Positions 16,518 to 25,745 are shown, counted from the first letter of the stretch. The stretch is 32,192 bases of DNA from Leptotrichiaceae bacterium (GCA_018059165.1 JAGOYM010000007.1:1-32192), one strand, 5' to 3'. Numbers and translations are program-made. The notes: generated by a model from the sequence alone, not told the origin.

Positions 16518-17435
16518 CTAACTATTTCTCAATTTTGGATTCAGCGCATCACTTAATGCATCTCCAACAATATTAAATGCTAATGTTATTAACGATATTG
16601 CAACTGCTGGAATCATAAATAAATACAGATGTGAATCTATTACTTCATATCCAGATGACACCATATTTCCTAGCGATGCTTGTGGGATTGGTACTCCTAA
16701 TCCAATATAACTCAAAAATGCTTCTGTAAATATTATTTGTGGTATATCTGTAGTTAATCTTACAATTATAATTCCTAATGTATTTGGTATCAAATGTTTT
16801 ATCATTATCCACCAAAAATTTCCACCTAATGCTCTTGAAGCTAATACATATTCCGTTTCTTTAAGTTTCAATACTTCTCCTCTAACTAGGAGAGAGTAAT
16901 TTAACCAACGTGACAATGTCATTGCAATTATAATTGTAGTGAGATTATTTCCAAGTACTACCATTAGTAGAATTATATAAATCAGTGATGGTATTGCCAT
17001 TACAATCTCTACAAATCTCGTCATTAGTTGATCTATCCTACCACCAAAATATGCTGAAACTGCTCCGTATATTGTTCCTATCAGTACGCATATAACAACA
17101 ACAACTATTGCTAAGGTCATAGATACTTTTATTGCTTGTGCAAGTCTTACAAATAGATCTCTTCCAAAATCATCCGTTCCCAACCAGTGACCTGACCTCA
17201 TATCTTTAAACGGCTCCGTGAATCTTATTGCTAAATTTTGTTGCATGTACTGATATTTTGAGAACATCTGTCCAAAAATAGCAATAAATGTAAATCCTAA
17301 TATTATGAATAGAAAAAATAATGCTATTTTATTTTGCTTAAATCTTCTCCACGCATCTTGCCAAAATGTCAAACTTGGTTTATATATTGTTTCACTCTTA
17401 GTCGCATCTGGGCCTACTAATCTAAAATCTTCCAT
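16518..17435 (-). CDS. oppC: Oligopeptide ABC transporter permease OppC
   Basis: A 305-residue membrane protein. It has an N-terminal OppC_N segment (FWQDAWRRFKQNKIALF), one TM, the sequence HWLGTDDFGRDLFVRL, then the five-TM binding-protein-dependent permease domain. The EAA loop contains ASRALGGNFWWIMIKHLIPN. It forms the membrane channel with OppB. Its ATG overlaps the oppB stop by one base (TAATG), which indicates coupled translation. Confidence 0.94.
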   Translation of the reverse strand: MEDFRLVGPDATKSETIYKPSLTFWQDAWRRFKQNKIALFFLFIILGFTFIAIFGQMFSKYQYMQQNLAIRFTEPFKDMRSGHWLGTDDFGRDLFVRLAQAIKVSMTLAIVVVVICVLIGTIYGAVSAYFGGRIDQLMTRFVEIVMAIPSLIYIILLMVVLGNNLTTIIIAMTLSRWLNYSLLVRGEVLKLKETEYVLASRALGGNFWWIMIKHLIPNTLGIIIVRLTTDIPQIIFTEAFLSYIGLGVPIPQASLGNMVSSGYEVIDSHLYLFMIPAVAISLITLAFNIVGDALSDALNPKLRNS

Positions 17436-18415
17436 TATGCATCAGCTCCATTTCCACCAAGTTTTATTCTAGGATCTACTAATACATATACAATATCTAC
17501 AACTAGCATCATCACAATTAAGAATGCTGCATAAAATATTGTTATTCCCAGTGTCATTGTATAATCTCTGTCATATATACTTTGTATATAATATCTTCCT
17601 AGTCCAGGTATTGAAAATATCTTTTCGACTACAAAAGAACCCGTTAATACTGCCGCTATCGTTGGTCCCATAACTGTAACGATAGGTAATATCGCATTTC
17701 TTAATGCATGTCTTGTAACTATTTTTCTTGGTGCTACTCCTTTAGCAATTGCTAGCTTTATGTAATCTTGACCCATAACTTCTATCATCTTGTTTCTCAT
17801 TAACCTTGCTATTAATGCTACTGTGTACAGCCCTAATGCGATAACTGGCAATATCTGTTTCTCTATTCCATCCCATCCATTAAGCTTTAATCTAGTTAAT
17901 GGTAATCCCCAATCAGAAATAAGTATTCCATTATGAATATCAACTGCATACTTTTGTAATAATCCTGCTAATACAAAACTTGGAACAGAAATTCCAATAA
18001 CAGCAATCATCATCGCTATATTATCTATTAATTTTCCTCTTTTCAGCGCAGCTATTATTCCTAGTGGAAGACCTAGAACAAGAGAGAATATCATCGCTCT
18101 TCCTCCCAAATCAGCAGATATCGGAAAACTTTTTTCTATAACACTATTTACCGTTCTCCCCCTACTCTTCATTGATTCTCCTAGATCGCCTTTTATGACA
18201 GATGTTAAATAATAAACATATTGTTCCGATAAAGGCTTATCCATATGGTACTTTGCAAGTAAATTTTGCTTTATTTGAGGTGACAATTCCTTCTCACTTT
18301 GGAATGGATCACCAGGAAGTGCATGTAGTAAAAAGAATGTAATTGTAACTATTAACCATAAAGTGACCAATCCTTGAACTAATCTTGATCCTAAAAATTT
18401 TAAAGTATTCTTCAT
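17435..18415 (-). CDS. oppB: Oligopeptide ABC transporter permease OppB
   Basis: The 326-residue membrane protein starts with a TM segment containing FLLHALPGDPF, typical of OppB/DppB. Six TMs follow, and an EAA loop with DYIKLAIAKGVAPRKIVTRH and IPGLGRYY. It is the first gene of oppBCDFA. The promoter at 18455-18483 lies about 40 bases upstream, with no other gene between. Confidence 0.94.
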   Translation of the reverse strand: MKNTLKFLGSRLVQGLVTLWLIVTITFFLLHALPGDPFQSEKELSPQIKQNLLAKYHMDKPLSEQYVYYLTSVIKGDLGESMKSRGRTVNSVIEKSFPISADLGGRAMIFSLVLGLPLGIIAALKRGKLIDNIAMMIAVIGISVPSFVLAGLLQKYAVDIHNGILISDWGLPLTRLKLNGWDGIEKQILPVIALGLYTVALIARLMRNKMIEVMGQDYIKLAIAKGVAPRKIVTRHALRNAILPIVTVMGPTIAAVLTGSFVVEKIFSIPGLGRYYIQSIYDRDYTMTLGITIFYAAFLIVMMLVVDIVYVLVDPRIKLGGNGADA

Positions 18416-18454
18416 ATTATCCCTTTCTATATTACTTTGTTTGCTATATACATA

Positions 18455-18483
18455 ATTATAGTCATTTATTATGTAAATAGCAA
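18455..18483 (-). promoter_or_regulatory. Promoter of the opp operon
   Basis: On the minus strand TTGCTA (18478-18483), a 17-base spacer and a perfect TATAAT (18455-18460), 40 bases before oppB. The -35 box matches four of six consensus bases, so an activator could matter. Confidence 0.7.
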
Positions 18484-18511
18484 TAGAAAAAATTATATAT
18501 TTTATTTATAG

Positions 18512-18531
18512 TGTCATTACTATTAATGACA
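18512..18531. repeat. Perfect 8-4-8 palindrome upstream of the opp promoter
   Basis: TGTCATTA-CTAT-TAATGACA is a perfect inverted repeat centred about 40 bases upstream of the opp -35 box. It has no T-run, so it does not look like a terminator. It has the shape of a dimeric regulator's binding site. The factor is unknown. Confidence 0.5.
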
Positions 18532-18555
18532 TTTAATTTTACTTTGGAAAGTAAA

Positions 18556-18574
18556 AGGAGCTTTCGAAGCTCCT
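18556..18574 (-). terminator. Terminator of the nucleotidase operon
   Basis: The 8-bp stem AGGAGCTT / AAGCTCCT with a 3-base loop is followed on the minus strand by TTTTAC. It lies 15 bases after the stop of the CpdB-like gene. The short T-run makes it moderately convincing. Confidence 0.65.
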
Positions 18575-18589
18575 CTTATTATTTTATTA

Positions 18590-20350
18590 TTAATTTACTT
18601 CAGATTTCTTAATTGATTTAACATTTAAAGTTCTTCCATCAGATGAAGTTGGTATTTTTATTTCACCTAATTTAATTTTGTCTCTTAATTTAAGTAGTAA
18701 CGGATTATTGAAATCATAATTTATTATTTCCCAATTTCCCTCTAATTTTGGTGTTACATTACCGCCATTTTTTTCAGTGATGTACTTTATTATCAGATCT
18801 CTTACTCTTCCTCCATCCTGTAATTCTAAATAAGAATCATAATACTTATCTTCTTCTTTTACTAATTTTAAAGTTAATAATGTACCAAATCTGTAATTAT
18901 TAACTGCTAGTTTATAAATCTTATCTTTTTGTATTTCTTCATTATTTATAGTAGGATTTACTATTCTAGACCCCTTAGGCTTTGTTATATCTATTTTATA
19001 GTTTATCCCTGAAAACATATCATAATTATATCCTCTAATTTTTTCATCAAAACTTATTGTTAAATCATCTGGTTGTAATTGATTATAATATGAAACTGAC
19101 CACTCCATATATTTTATTAAATTTTCTCCTGTAATATTAACTCCCACAAGTGTATTCGTATATTTATAGATAAATGCCACATCTTTTCTTTTAAAATCTC
19201 CTTTTTCAAGGTTTGATCCAAAATTAAATAATGCTGCTGAAGACACATCTGCATTTGCATAATATTTTTGAACTTCATTAATAAGTTGTATAACCGGTGT
19301 TTCTTTCAGCTGAGATATTGGCATTGTAGTTACTTCTCTTTCACCAGTTAAAAAATCAACATCTTTAATGAATGTATCTGTTACTTTACCTAATACTTGA
19401 TTAGAAAACTCTTTTGATTGTTTATCTACATAGTTATACTTTTCCTTCAGTTCATTATCTTCTTTTATCTCTTTTGTAGATATATTTTCTGTTGTTATTG
19501 TAGATTCGTGTGTATCTGTATTATAAACTACAACTGCTTTAGCAACATTTGATCCATATGCTCCAGGTTCAATTGTTTTAACTCCGTTAACCTCTTTGTT
19601 ATAAATTGCATGTTCGTGTCCCGCAAATATAATATTAAATTGTGGAAATTTTTCTGCTAATTGAGTAATTCCACTTCCACCTTTTTCATCTTCTCTCCCC
19701 AAATGAAAGCTTCCAATTAATAAATCGTACTTACCTTCTATTTTTTTTAGTGTCTCTGTTATTGCTTTTTCTGGTAATAAAAATGTCAATCCTTGAAAGT
19801 GCTCCGGGCTAGATGCTTCCCACATTGGTATATGTGGGGGAGTTATTCCAATTATCGCTATTCTGACACCTTCAACATTTTTTATTATATAAGGTAACAC
19901 ATAGTTTTTTCCATTATCTTTTATAATATTTGCACTAAGTACTTTCCCTTTAAATCCTTTTACATTTCTATCTAAAAAACTTTTTTCAAAATTAAATTCG
20001 TGATTTCCTAAGATCCAAGCATCATATTTGAGGTCATTTAAAGCTGATATCATTGGATGAATTGCCATATTATTAAATAACTCGGCACTGTTATCTTGAA
20101 CTGTATCCCCATTGTCAATTAATATAACATTTTTATTTTGACTTCTTTCAGTTTTTATTATTGTTGCTGCCTTTGTAAGTCCAGAGGAATTATCAACTTG
20201 ATCTATTGCATAATCATAGGAAAACAACCTCCCGTGGAGATCTGATGTTTCTAAAAATATTATTTTGACTTCTTTTCCAAAAGAAAAAATAGATATTAAT
20301 AAAAATAATACAATTAACAATTTACTTCTAAAACTAAATTTATTCTGCAT
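18590..20350 (-). CDS. CpdB-like exported nucleotidase / 2',3'-cyclic nucleotide phosphodiesterase
   Basis: The 586-residue protein has a signal peptide (about 8-25) and a calcineurin-like metallophosphoesterase domain. Its metal-binding motifs are TSDLHG (Asp37, His39), DNGDTVQDN near 80, GNHEF at 115-119 and AGHEH. A C-terminal 5'-nucleotidase substrate-binding domain includes MFSGINYKIDITKPKGSRI. The TSDLHG start and SGINYKID pattern resemble CpdB (2',3'-cyclic phosphodiesterase/3'-nucleotidase) more than UshA. It probably acts in the periplasm to release nucleosides and phosphate. Three ATGs are in tandem; the third (20350) is best spaced from AAGGA. It is 20 bases downstream of the NadN-like gene. 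Confidence 0.78.
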   Translation of the reverse strand: MQNKFSFRSKLLIVLFLLISIFSFGKEVKIIFLETSDLHGRLFSYDYAIDQVDNSSGLTKAATIIKTERSQNKNVILIDNGDTVQDNSAELFNNMAIHPMISALNDLKYDAWILGNHEFNFEKSFLDRNVKGFKGKVLSANIIKDNGKNYVLPYIIKNVEGVRIAIIGITPPHIPMWEASSPEHFQGLTFLLPEKAITETLKKIEGKYDLLIGSFHLGREDEKGGSGITQLAEKFPQFNIIFAGHEHAIYNKEVNGVKTIEPGAYGSNVAKAVVVYNTDTHESTITTENISTKEIKEDNELKEKYNYVDKQSKEFSNQVLGKVTDTFIKDVDFLTGEREVTTMPISQLKETPVIQLINEVQKYYANADVSSAALFNFGSNLEKGDFKRKDVAFIYKYTNTLVGVNITGENLIKYMEWSVSYYNQLQPDDLTISFDEKIRGYNYDMFSGINYKIDITKPKGSRIVNPTINNEEIQKDKIYKLAVNNYRFGTLLTLKLVKEEDKYYDSYLELQDGGRVRDLIIKYITEKNGGNVTPKLEGNWEIINYDFNNPLLLKLRDKIKLGEIKIPTSSDGRTLNVKSIKKSEVN

Positions 20351-20370
20351 CATCATTCCTTCTCTCTATA

Positions 20371-22164
20371 TTATTTATTGAAATCATATTTTACGTTTGT
20401 TGTTGTTGGTATTGTGATTGATTTTTTATCTGCTACATAATCTATAAATGCTTTTGCATAGTCAATATACGTATCAGTTCCACCTCTTGTATCTTTAATT
20501 TTACCAAATGTTACCCATCCATCTTTTCCACCTGCTAAATAAGAATTCGTTCCTATTTTATAAGTTTTTGCAAGATCTAATGGTTTCCATTCTCCTGTTA
20601 TTCTATCTTTCACTTCTACTTTAGTTACTCTTGTTCCTAATTCTCCTGATTTTTTAGCCTCATATCTTATTCCTGCTCCATAAGGGAATCCTCCTGTTGA
20701 CCCACCTTCTTTTGTAGAGTATTCTATTGCTTCTTCCATAACTTGTTTAATTTCTGCACCTGACATTGAAAATACATATAATGTATTTGCAAAAGGTAAT
20801 AAATTATATCCAGTGTCATAACTAAATTCTCCTGCTGGTATTGCTGTTCTTACCCCTCCTGCATTTTGCAAGAACATGTCGACATCTCCTGTTCCCATTG
20901 TTTGTAATTTATATAAAAATGCTTCTGTAACTAGTGATGCCGCATAAGAACCATTAGGATTTACTGCATTTGGTATTCTATTTTCTGATCCTCCTGGAAC
21001 AACAACTTCTACTTTACCTACTATTTGTTTTCCTAATTCTACTTTTTCTTTTTGATATGTTGATAATATTTCTTTTGCTTCTGCATTTTCAGGTACAACT
21101 TTTATGAAGTTTTTAGTTGCAATATATTTCATTAAACTTTCTTTTTCTGCACCTTCAAGTATGTAATCTTTTTTATCTGCACCTTTTCTTTGGAATAAAT
21201 TATCTCCAATTATAACTTCTGGTGTTCCCTCTATTTTTTTTATTATTCCATATGCATCAAATTTAACTTTTGTATTTCCTAATACATAATTATAGTTATA
21301 TGCTTCTAAAATATAGACCGGATTTCCATCTTTTGATGTAATTTGTGTTGGATAATCAGCTACTGGATTCCATCCAATCTCTTTAAATTGTGATCCTAAT
21401 AAATAATGTGTGTCTCCAGAAACTATTAAATCTATTCCTGATACTTCTTTTGCTATCTCAACATTCATGTCATAACCTGCATGTGATAATAAAATTATTT
21501 TATTAATTCCTTTTGCAGTCAATTCTTCTACTGCTTTTTTAGTCGCTGTTCTCTCTTCTTCAAATTTCAAATCTTTTCCTGGATTAGATGAAGCTACTGT
21601 TTTTCCTACTACTACAAGTCCAATAATTCCTACTTTTTCTCCACCTATTTCTTTTATTATATAAGGTGTCCATTCGCCTTTTAATTCACTTGTTTCATCT
21701 GGAGTAACATTTGCTGACACTACTGGGACATCTAACTCTGTTAAGTATTTCTTCAACACTCTATTTCCACCATCAAACTCATGATTTCCTAATGTTGTTG
21801 CATCAAATTTAATTTTATTCATCAATTTAGCATCCGCAACACCTTCAAATAATGTGTAATAAAGTGTTCCCGTCATAGCATCACCTGCATGTAATACTAG
21901 AGGATTTTTCGATACTTTTTTAAGCCTTGCTATTTCTTCTGCCATTCTAGTCATTCCACCTACATTTACAGTTGTTGCTTTTCCATCAAGTGTTAATGAC
22001 ATTTTATCCGATTCTAAGTGTGAATGATGATCATTGATATGAAGCACTGTTAATTCTAATGCTTTCGTTTTCTTTGGTTTAACTACTTTTGTTTCTTCAG
22101 AAAATGCCATTTGACTAGATGCCAAGGTTAACAGTAATCCTAACGATATAATTGTCTTTTTCAT
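20371..22164 (-). CDS. nadN: Periplasmic 5'-nucleotidase, NadN-like (NAD nucleotidase)
   Basis: The 597-residue exported protein has a signal peptide at about 1-22. The metallophosphatase domain has LHINDHHSHLE (Asp45, His47), HAGDAMTGTLY, GNHEFD at 126-131, SHAG at 227-230 and GDTH at 250-253. A substrate domain with GGSENRIPN, NAGGVR at 434-439 and FPYGAGIRYEA follows. The pattern and length fit Haemophilus-type NadN, which cleaves NAD to NMN and AMP and dephosphorylates these outside the cytoplasm. A plain UshA-like 5'-nucleotidase is the alternative. GGAGG precedes the ATG. It heads a two-gene unit with the CpdB-like gene. Confidence 0.82.
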   Translation of the reverse strand: MKKTIISLGLLLTLASSQMAFSEETKVVKPKKTKALELTVLHINDHHSHLESDKMSLTLDGKATTVNVGGMTRMAEEIARLKKVSKNPLVLHAGDAMTGTLYYTLFEGVADAKLMNKIKFDATTLGNHEFDGGNRVLKKYLTELDVPVVSANVTPDETSELKGEWTPYIIKEIGGEKVGIIGLVVVGKTVASSNPGKDLKFEEERTATKKAVEELTAKGINKIILLSHAGYDMNVEIAKEVSGIDLIVSGDTHYLLGSQFKEIGWNPVADYPTQITSKDGNPVYILEAYNYNYVLGNTKVKFDAYGIIKKIEGTPEVIIGDNLFQRKGADKKDYILEGAEKESLMKYIATKNFIKVVPENAEAKEILSTYQKEKVELGKQIVGKVEVVVPGGSENRIPNAVNPNGSYAASLVTEAFLYKLQTMGTGDVDMFLQNAGGVRTAIPAGEFSYDTGYNLLPFANTLYVFSMSGAEIKQVMEEAIEYSTKEGGSTGGFPYGAGIRYEAKKSGELGTRVTKVEVKDRITGEWKPLDLAKTYKIGTNSYLAGGKDGWVTFGKIKDTRGGTDTYIDYAKAFIDYVADKKSITIPTTTNVKYDFNK

Positions 22165-22192
22165 AATTCCTCCTATTTTTATTGGTAGTTAT

Positions 22193-22223
22193 ATTATACC
22201 TCGTTTTGAAGTTTTGTTTTGAA
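22193..22223 (-). promoter_or_regulatory. Probable promoter and repeat motif upstream of nadN
   Basis: A perfect TATAAT on the minus strand (22193-22198) lies 28 bases before the nadN start. The best -35 is TTCAAA (22218-22223) with a long 19-base spacer. TTCAAAAC occurs twice (22216-22223 and 22203-22210), 13 bases apart, within this promoter. It may be a regulator site. Confidence 0.45.
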
Positions 22224-22263
22224 TAATAGAATAACTTTTGATTAATTCTAATTAAATTAAAAG

Positions 22264-22289
22264 TGGAAGACTTCGTGTGAAATCTTCCA
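22264..22289 (-). terminator. Terminator of pgk
   Basis: The 7-bp stem TGGAAGA / TCTTCCA is extended inward by three more pairs after one mismatch. It is followed on the minus strand by CTTTTAATTT. It lies 12 bases after the pgk stop. Confidence 0.75.
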
Positions 22290-22300
22290 ACTATTTATTA

Positions 22301-23503
22301 CTATTTATCTGATATTGCAACTACTCCTGGTAATTCTTTTCCTTCTAAGTACTCTAATGATGCTCCACCACCTGTTGATATGTGCGAGAATTTATCTGCA
22401 TAACCTAATTGAATTGCTGCCGCTGCTGAATCTCCACCACCAATTATTGTTTTTGCATCTTTTAAGTTTGCAATTGCTTCACAAACTCCGATAGTTCCTT
22501 TTGCGAAATTAGGCATTTCAAAAACTCCCATAGGTCCGTTCCATACTACAGTTTTAGCTCCCTCTAATTTATCCGAGAATAATTTGATTGAAGCTTCTCC
22601 TATATCTAATCCCATCCACCCATCTTCAACTGCATCTACTGATACTGTTTTGAATGCTGTGTCATTTTTAAATTCTTGTGCAACAATTGTATCAACTGGT
22701 AATAGTAACTCTACACCTTTTGCTGCTGCTTTATCTAATAATGATTTTGCTAATTCTACTTTATCTGCTTCTAATAATGAAGATCCTACATTTTTCCCTT
22801 GTGCTTTTAGGAATGTAAACATCATCCCTCCACCTATTATTACTTTATCGGCTTTATCTAATAAGTTTTCTATTACTCCAATTTTATCAGAAACTTTTGC
22901 TCCACCTAATATCGCAACAAAAGGTCTTGCTGGACTATCTACTGCTCCACCAATGAACTCTATTTCTTTTGACATTAAGAATCCTGCTACTGAAACTGCT
23001 ATATTTGAAGAAATTCCTACATTTGAAGCATGTGCTCTATGAGCAGTTCCAAATGCATCGTTTACAAAAACATCTCCAAGAGATGCCCAGTATTTACCTA
23101 ATTCAGGATCATTTTTTGATTCTTTTTTTCCATCAACATCTTCAAATCTAGTGTTTTCGAACATCAAGATTTCTCCATCTTTTAATTCTGCAACTGCTTT
23201 TTCTAATTCTGCTCCTCTTGTTACTGGAACGAATTTAACTGGTTTCCCTAATACTTCTTCTAATCTTTTTGCAACTGGTGCTAAAGAAGATTTTGCTTTA
23301 TCAGCTTCTTCTTTTACTCTTCCTAAATGTGAGAAAGCTATTACTTTTCCACCATTGTCTAATACATATTTTAAAGTAGGTATTGCTGCTTTGATTCTGT
23401 TATCATCTGTAATAACACCTTCTTTGATAGGTACGTTAAAATCAACTCTTACTAAAACTTTCTTCCCTTTTACATCAACATCATTTAATGTTTTTTTAGC
23501 CAT
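22301..23503 (-). CDS. pgk: Phosphoglycerate kinase
   Basis: The 400-residue protein is full length for bacterial Pgk. It shows [14 protein letters not shown] near residue 16, [26 protein letters not shown], the hinge and nucleotide segment [11 protein letters not shown], and GGGDSAAAA with [13 protein letters not shown] at the C-terminus. It transfers phosphate from 1,3-bisphosphoglycerate to ADP in glycolysis. AGGAGG precedes the ATG, and it has its own promoter and terminator. It is separated from gapA by a YwqG-family gene. Confidence 0.97.
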   Translation of the reverse strand: MAKKTLNDVDVKGKKVLVRVDFNVPIKEGVITDDNRIKAAIPTLKYVLDNGGKVIAFSHLGRVKEEADKAKSSLAPVAKRLEEVLGKPVKFVPVTRGAELEKAVAELKDGEILMFENTRFEDVDGKKESKNDPELGKYWASLGDVFVNDAFGTAHRAHASNVGISSNIAVSVAGFLMSKEIEFIGGAVDSPARPFVAILGGAKVSDKIGVIENLLDKADKVIIGGGMMFTFLKAQGKNVGSSLLEADKVELAKSLLDKAAAKGVELLLPVDTIVAQEFKNDTAFKTVSVDAVEDGWMGLDIGEASIKLFSDKLEGAKTVVWNGPMGVFEMPNFAKGTIGVCEAIANLKDAKTIIGGGDSAAAAIQLGYADKFSHISTGGGASLEYLEGKELPGVVAISDK

Positions 23504-23537
23504 GACATCCTCCTAATATATTTTAGTTTATATGAAT

Positions 23538-23566
23538 ATTATATATAAATTTTCTCGTTGTTTCAA
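23538..23566 (-). promoter_or_regulatory. Promoter of pgk
   Basis: On the minus strand TTGAAA (23561-23566), a 17-base spacer and a perfect TATAAT (23538-23543), 34 bases before the pgk start. It lies just after the stop of the YwqG-family gene, so pgk is transcribed independently. Confidence 0.8.
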
Positions 23567-23596
23567 GAACTTTATTTATTCTTTCCTACAATTTTT

Positions 23597-24466
23597 CTAT
23601 GAACAGTCCCAAGTATATAGAACATTGGAGAAATCCAGTTTTTTTAGGTCTTCTATATTTATAAAGAAGTTTCCTATTCCAGCATCGCCCCACATTATGT
23701 TCTTCTTATTTTGAAAGTCTGAATCTAATTGAAATAATAGAAAATTGTATTTATCTAGATTTTCATATGCTGCTCTTGGATCCCACTGTGTGAAGAATGG
23801 ATATCCTCCTATTTGGTGCCCTCCAGAGTATGCATCATTATACGTTTCGTAAACTTCATCTTGACTATCTTCATTCAACTCTTCAAGATAATCATAAGGT
23901 TCTTTACCAATTATTTTCTCCCATTCGTATGATTCCATTGTAACCATTTGATCTAAGATTTGAAAACTTAACTTGTACTCACCGTCAACAACGGGATAGA
24001 AACTATCTGTTTTCTGATCTAAAAATCTAAAATCATCAATCAAATTAGCCGAATCTTCTATTTCTGGAAAATACATTACTCTATATCCTGTCTTTTTCTC
24101 ATTTTTCCCGAAGTCAGAACCTAATACATCATCATAATAATCAATAAAAAAACTTAAAATCCCTTTTCGAGGTAAATATTTCAATTCTGAATCTTGCTCT
24201 AATTCTTCTGAAATATTTTGTTGAGTAAATATTTCGTTAAAATTTATTTGAGCAAGCATAGATAATGGAACTCCGTTCTCATTTTTTGGATAATCCGCAT
24301 TTTTAGGAAAGTATGGATTCCCTCCAAATTTACTTGTTGTTACAGGAAGTCCTTCTACATCATTAATTCTTTCTGTTTCCATGAATATTATTTTTTTAAG
24401 TGTTTTCTCTAAGATTTCTCTATCTTTTTCCATTTCATCAGGAAGAAAAATATCATTCTTTATCAT
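23597..24466 (-). CDS. YwqG-family (DUF1963) protein
   Basis: The 289-residue soluble protein matches the YwqG/DUF1963 pattern: SKFGGNPYFP, MLAQINFNEI, GGHQIGGYPFFTQWDPR, LLFQLDSD, IMWGDAGIGNFFI and a C-terminal YTWDCS. These motifs recur across the family, but no biochemical role is established. The ATG at 24466 is preferred, with AAGGTGAG about 10 bases upstream; a GTG five codons earlier overlaps that site. It lies between the gapA terminator and the pgk promoter, with no strong promoter seen ahead of it. Its expression may depend on gapA read-through. Confidence 0.8.
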   Translation of the reverse strand: MIKNDIFLPDEMEKDREILEKTLKKIIFMETERINDVEGLPVTTSKFGGNPYFPKNADYPKNENGVPLSMLAQINFNEIFTQQNISEELEQDSELKYLPRKGILSFFIDYYDDVLGSDFGKNEKKTGYRVMYFPEIEDSANLIDDFRFLDQKTDSFYPVVDGEYKLSFQILDQMVTMESYEWEKIIGKEPYDYLEELNEDSQDEVYETYNDAYSGGHQIGGYPFFTQWDPRAAYENLDKYNFLLFQLDSDFQNKKNIMWGDAGIGNFFINIEDLKKLDFSNVLYTWDCS

Positions 24467-24519
24467 ATATAAAAATCTCACCTTCTATGTTTCTTTTTAT
24501 TTATTCGTAATTTTAAGAA

Positions 24520-24552
24520 AAGCGGAACAAAAAAATATTTTAAGTTCCGCTT
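24520..24552 (-). terminator. Terminator of gapA
   Basis: The 9-bp stem AAGCGGAAC / GTTCCGCTT with a 15-base A/T loop is followed on the minus strand by TTC and a mixed T/A run. It lies 28 bases after the gapA stop. The T-run is imperfect, so some read-through into the YwqG-family gene is plausible. Confidence 0.75.
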
Positions 24553-24580
24553 ATCATAATAAAATTATATGATTTATTTA

Positions 24581-25594
24581 CTATTTTATGATTGATACAA
24601 AGTATTTAGCTAATCTTACTAATTGAGCAGTATAAGACATTTCATTGTCATACCAAGCAACTGTTTTAACTAATTGTTTGTCTCCAACAGTCATTACTTT
24701 TGTTTGAGTTCCATCAAATAATGATCCATTTTGTAATCCGATTATATCAGAAGATACTAATTCGTCTTCAGTGTATCCGAATGATTCGTTTGATGCTGCT
24801 TTCATAGCTGCATTTATTTCTTCAACTGAAGTTGTTTTTTCTAATACAGTTATTAATTCAGTTAATGATCCAGTTATAACTGGTACTCTTTGTGCTGCTC
24901 CATCTAATTTACCTTTTAATTCTGGTATAACTAATCCTATTGCTTTAGCTGCTCCAGTTGTATTAGGTACTATATTTGCTGCTGCTGCTCTTCCTCTTCT
25001 TAAATCTTTCTTACCGTGAGGTGCATCTAATGTGTTTTGATCATTTGTGTAAGCATGAATAGTTGTCATTAATCCTTCAACCACTCCATAGTTATCTTGT
25101 AATACTTTTGCCATTGGTGCTAAACAGTTAGTTGTACATGAAGCTCCTGAAATTACTTCTTCAGTTCCGTCTAAAGTTTTGTGATTAACGTTCATTACTA
25201 TAGTTTTTAAATCTCCTGTAGCTGGTGCAGAAATGATTACTCTTTTTGCTCCTGCTGTTATATGAGCTGATGCAGTTGTTTTGTCAGTAAAGAATCCTGT
25301 ACATTCAATAACAACGTCTACTCCTAATTTTCCCCAAGGTAAATTTGCAGGGTCTTTTTCAGCATAAACTGTGATTTCTCTTCCATCAACTATGATTTTT
25401 CCTTCTGCTGCTGCTACTTTGTCAGCTTTAACATATCTTCCTTGAGCTGAATCATACTTTAATAAGTGTGCTAATGTTTTAGAATCTGTTAAATCATTTA
25501 TTGCTACAATTTCAAATTCTGGGCTTTCCTCCATAAGTCTAAATGCTAATCTTCCAATTCTTCCAAATCCATTAATCGCTACTTTAACTGCCAT
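24581..25594 (-). CDS. gapA: Glyceraldehyde-3-phosphate dehydrogenase, type I, NAD-dependent
   Basis: The 337-residue protein has the Rossmann motif INGFGRIGR at 7-15 and Asn33-Asp34, which favours NAD over NADP. The active site is [12 protein letters not shown] with catalytic Cys153 and His180 in IHAYTNDQ. The [20 protein letters not shown] segment completes phosphate binding. It makes 1,3-bisphosphoglycerate, the substrate of Pgk encoded nearby. GGAGGT lies upstream of the ATG. Its promoter carries a ten-base homopolymer in the spacer. Confidence 0.97.
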   Translation of the reverse strand: MAVKVAINGFGRIGRLAFRLMEESPEFEIVAINDLTDSKTLAHLLKYDSAQGRYVKADKVAAAEGKIIVDGREITVYAEKDPANLPWGKLGVDVVIECTGFFTDKTTASAHITAGAKRVIISAPATGDLKTIVMNVNHKTLDGTEEVISGASCTTNCLAPMAKVLQDNYGVVEGLMTTIHAYTNDQNTLDAPHGKKDLRRGRAAAANIVPNTTGAAKAIGLVIPELKGKLDGAAQRVPVITGSLTELITVLEKTTSVEEINAAMKAASNESFGYTEDELVSSDIIGLQNGSLFDGTQTKVMTVGDKQLVKTVAWYDNEMSYTAQLVRLAKYFVSIIK

Positions 25595-25626
25595 TTATTG
25601 TACCTCCTATAAATTTTTATACCTCA

Positions 25627-25655
25627 AGTATAGCATAGTTTTTTTTTTATTTCAA
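25627..25655 (-). promoter_or_regulatory. gapA promoter with an A10 tract in the spacer
   Basis: On the minus strand TTGAAA (25650-25655), a 17-base spacer and TATACT (25627-25632), with TG one base before the -10 box (extended -10). The spacer contains ten consecutive A residues (T10 on the plus strand, 25639-25648). The boxes and spacing fit a strong housekeeping promoter. Confidence 0.8.
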
Positions 25656-25745
25656 TTATCTTTTTAAGTTCTTTTCAAGGCGTAAATTGTGTATAAATTC
25701 GAGTCCTGTTTGATGGTAATTAAGTTTAGTTATTAGGGATTGATT

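Noticed and set aside
22584-23042. 152-codon open frame on the plus strand opposite pgk
   Set aside because: It is fully antisense to a well-conserved gene, has no plausible ribosome binding site and no recognisable domain. It is a codon-composition shadow.
25701-25711. TTCGAGTCCTG resembling a tRNA T-arm, as might mark an island attachment site by the hsd operon
   Set aside because: The flanking bases do not form a five-pair T-stem, and no acceptor, D or anticodon arm is present.
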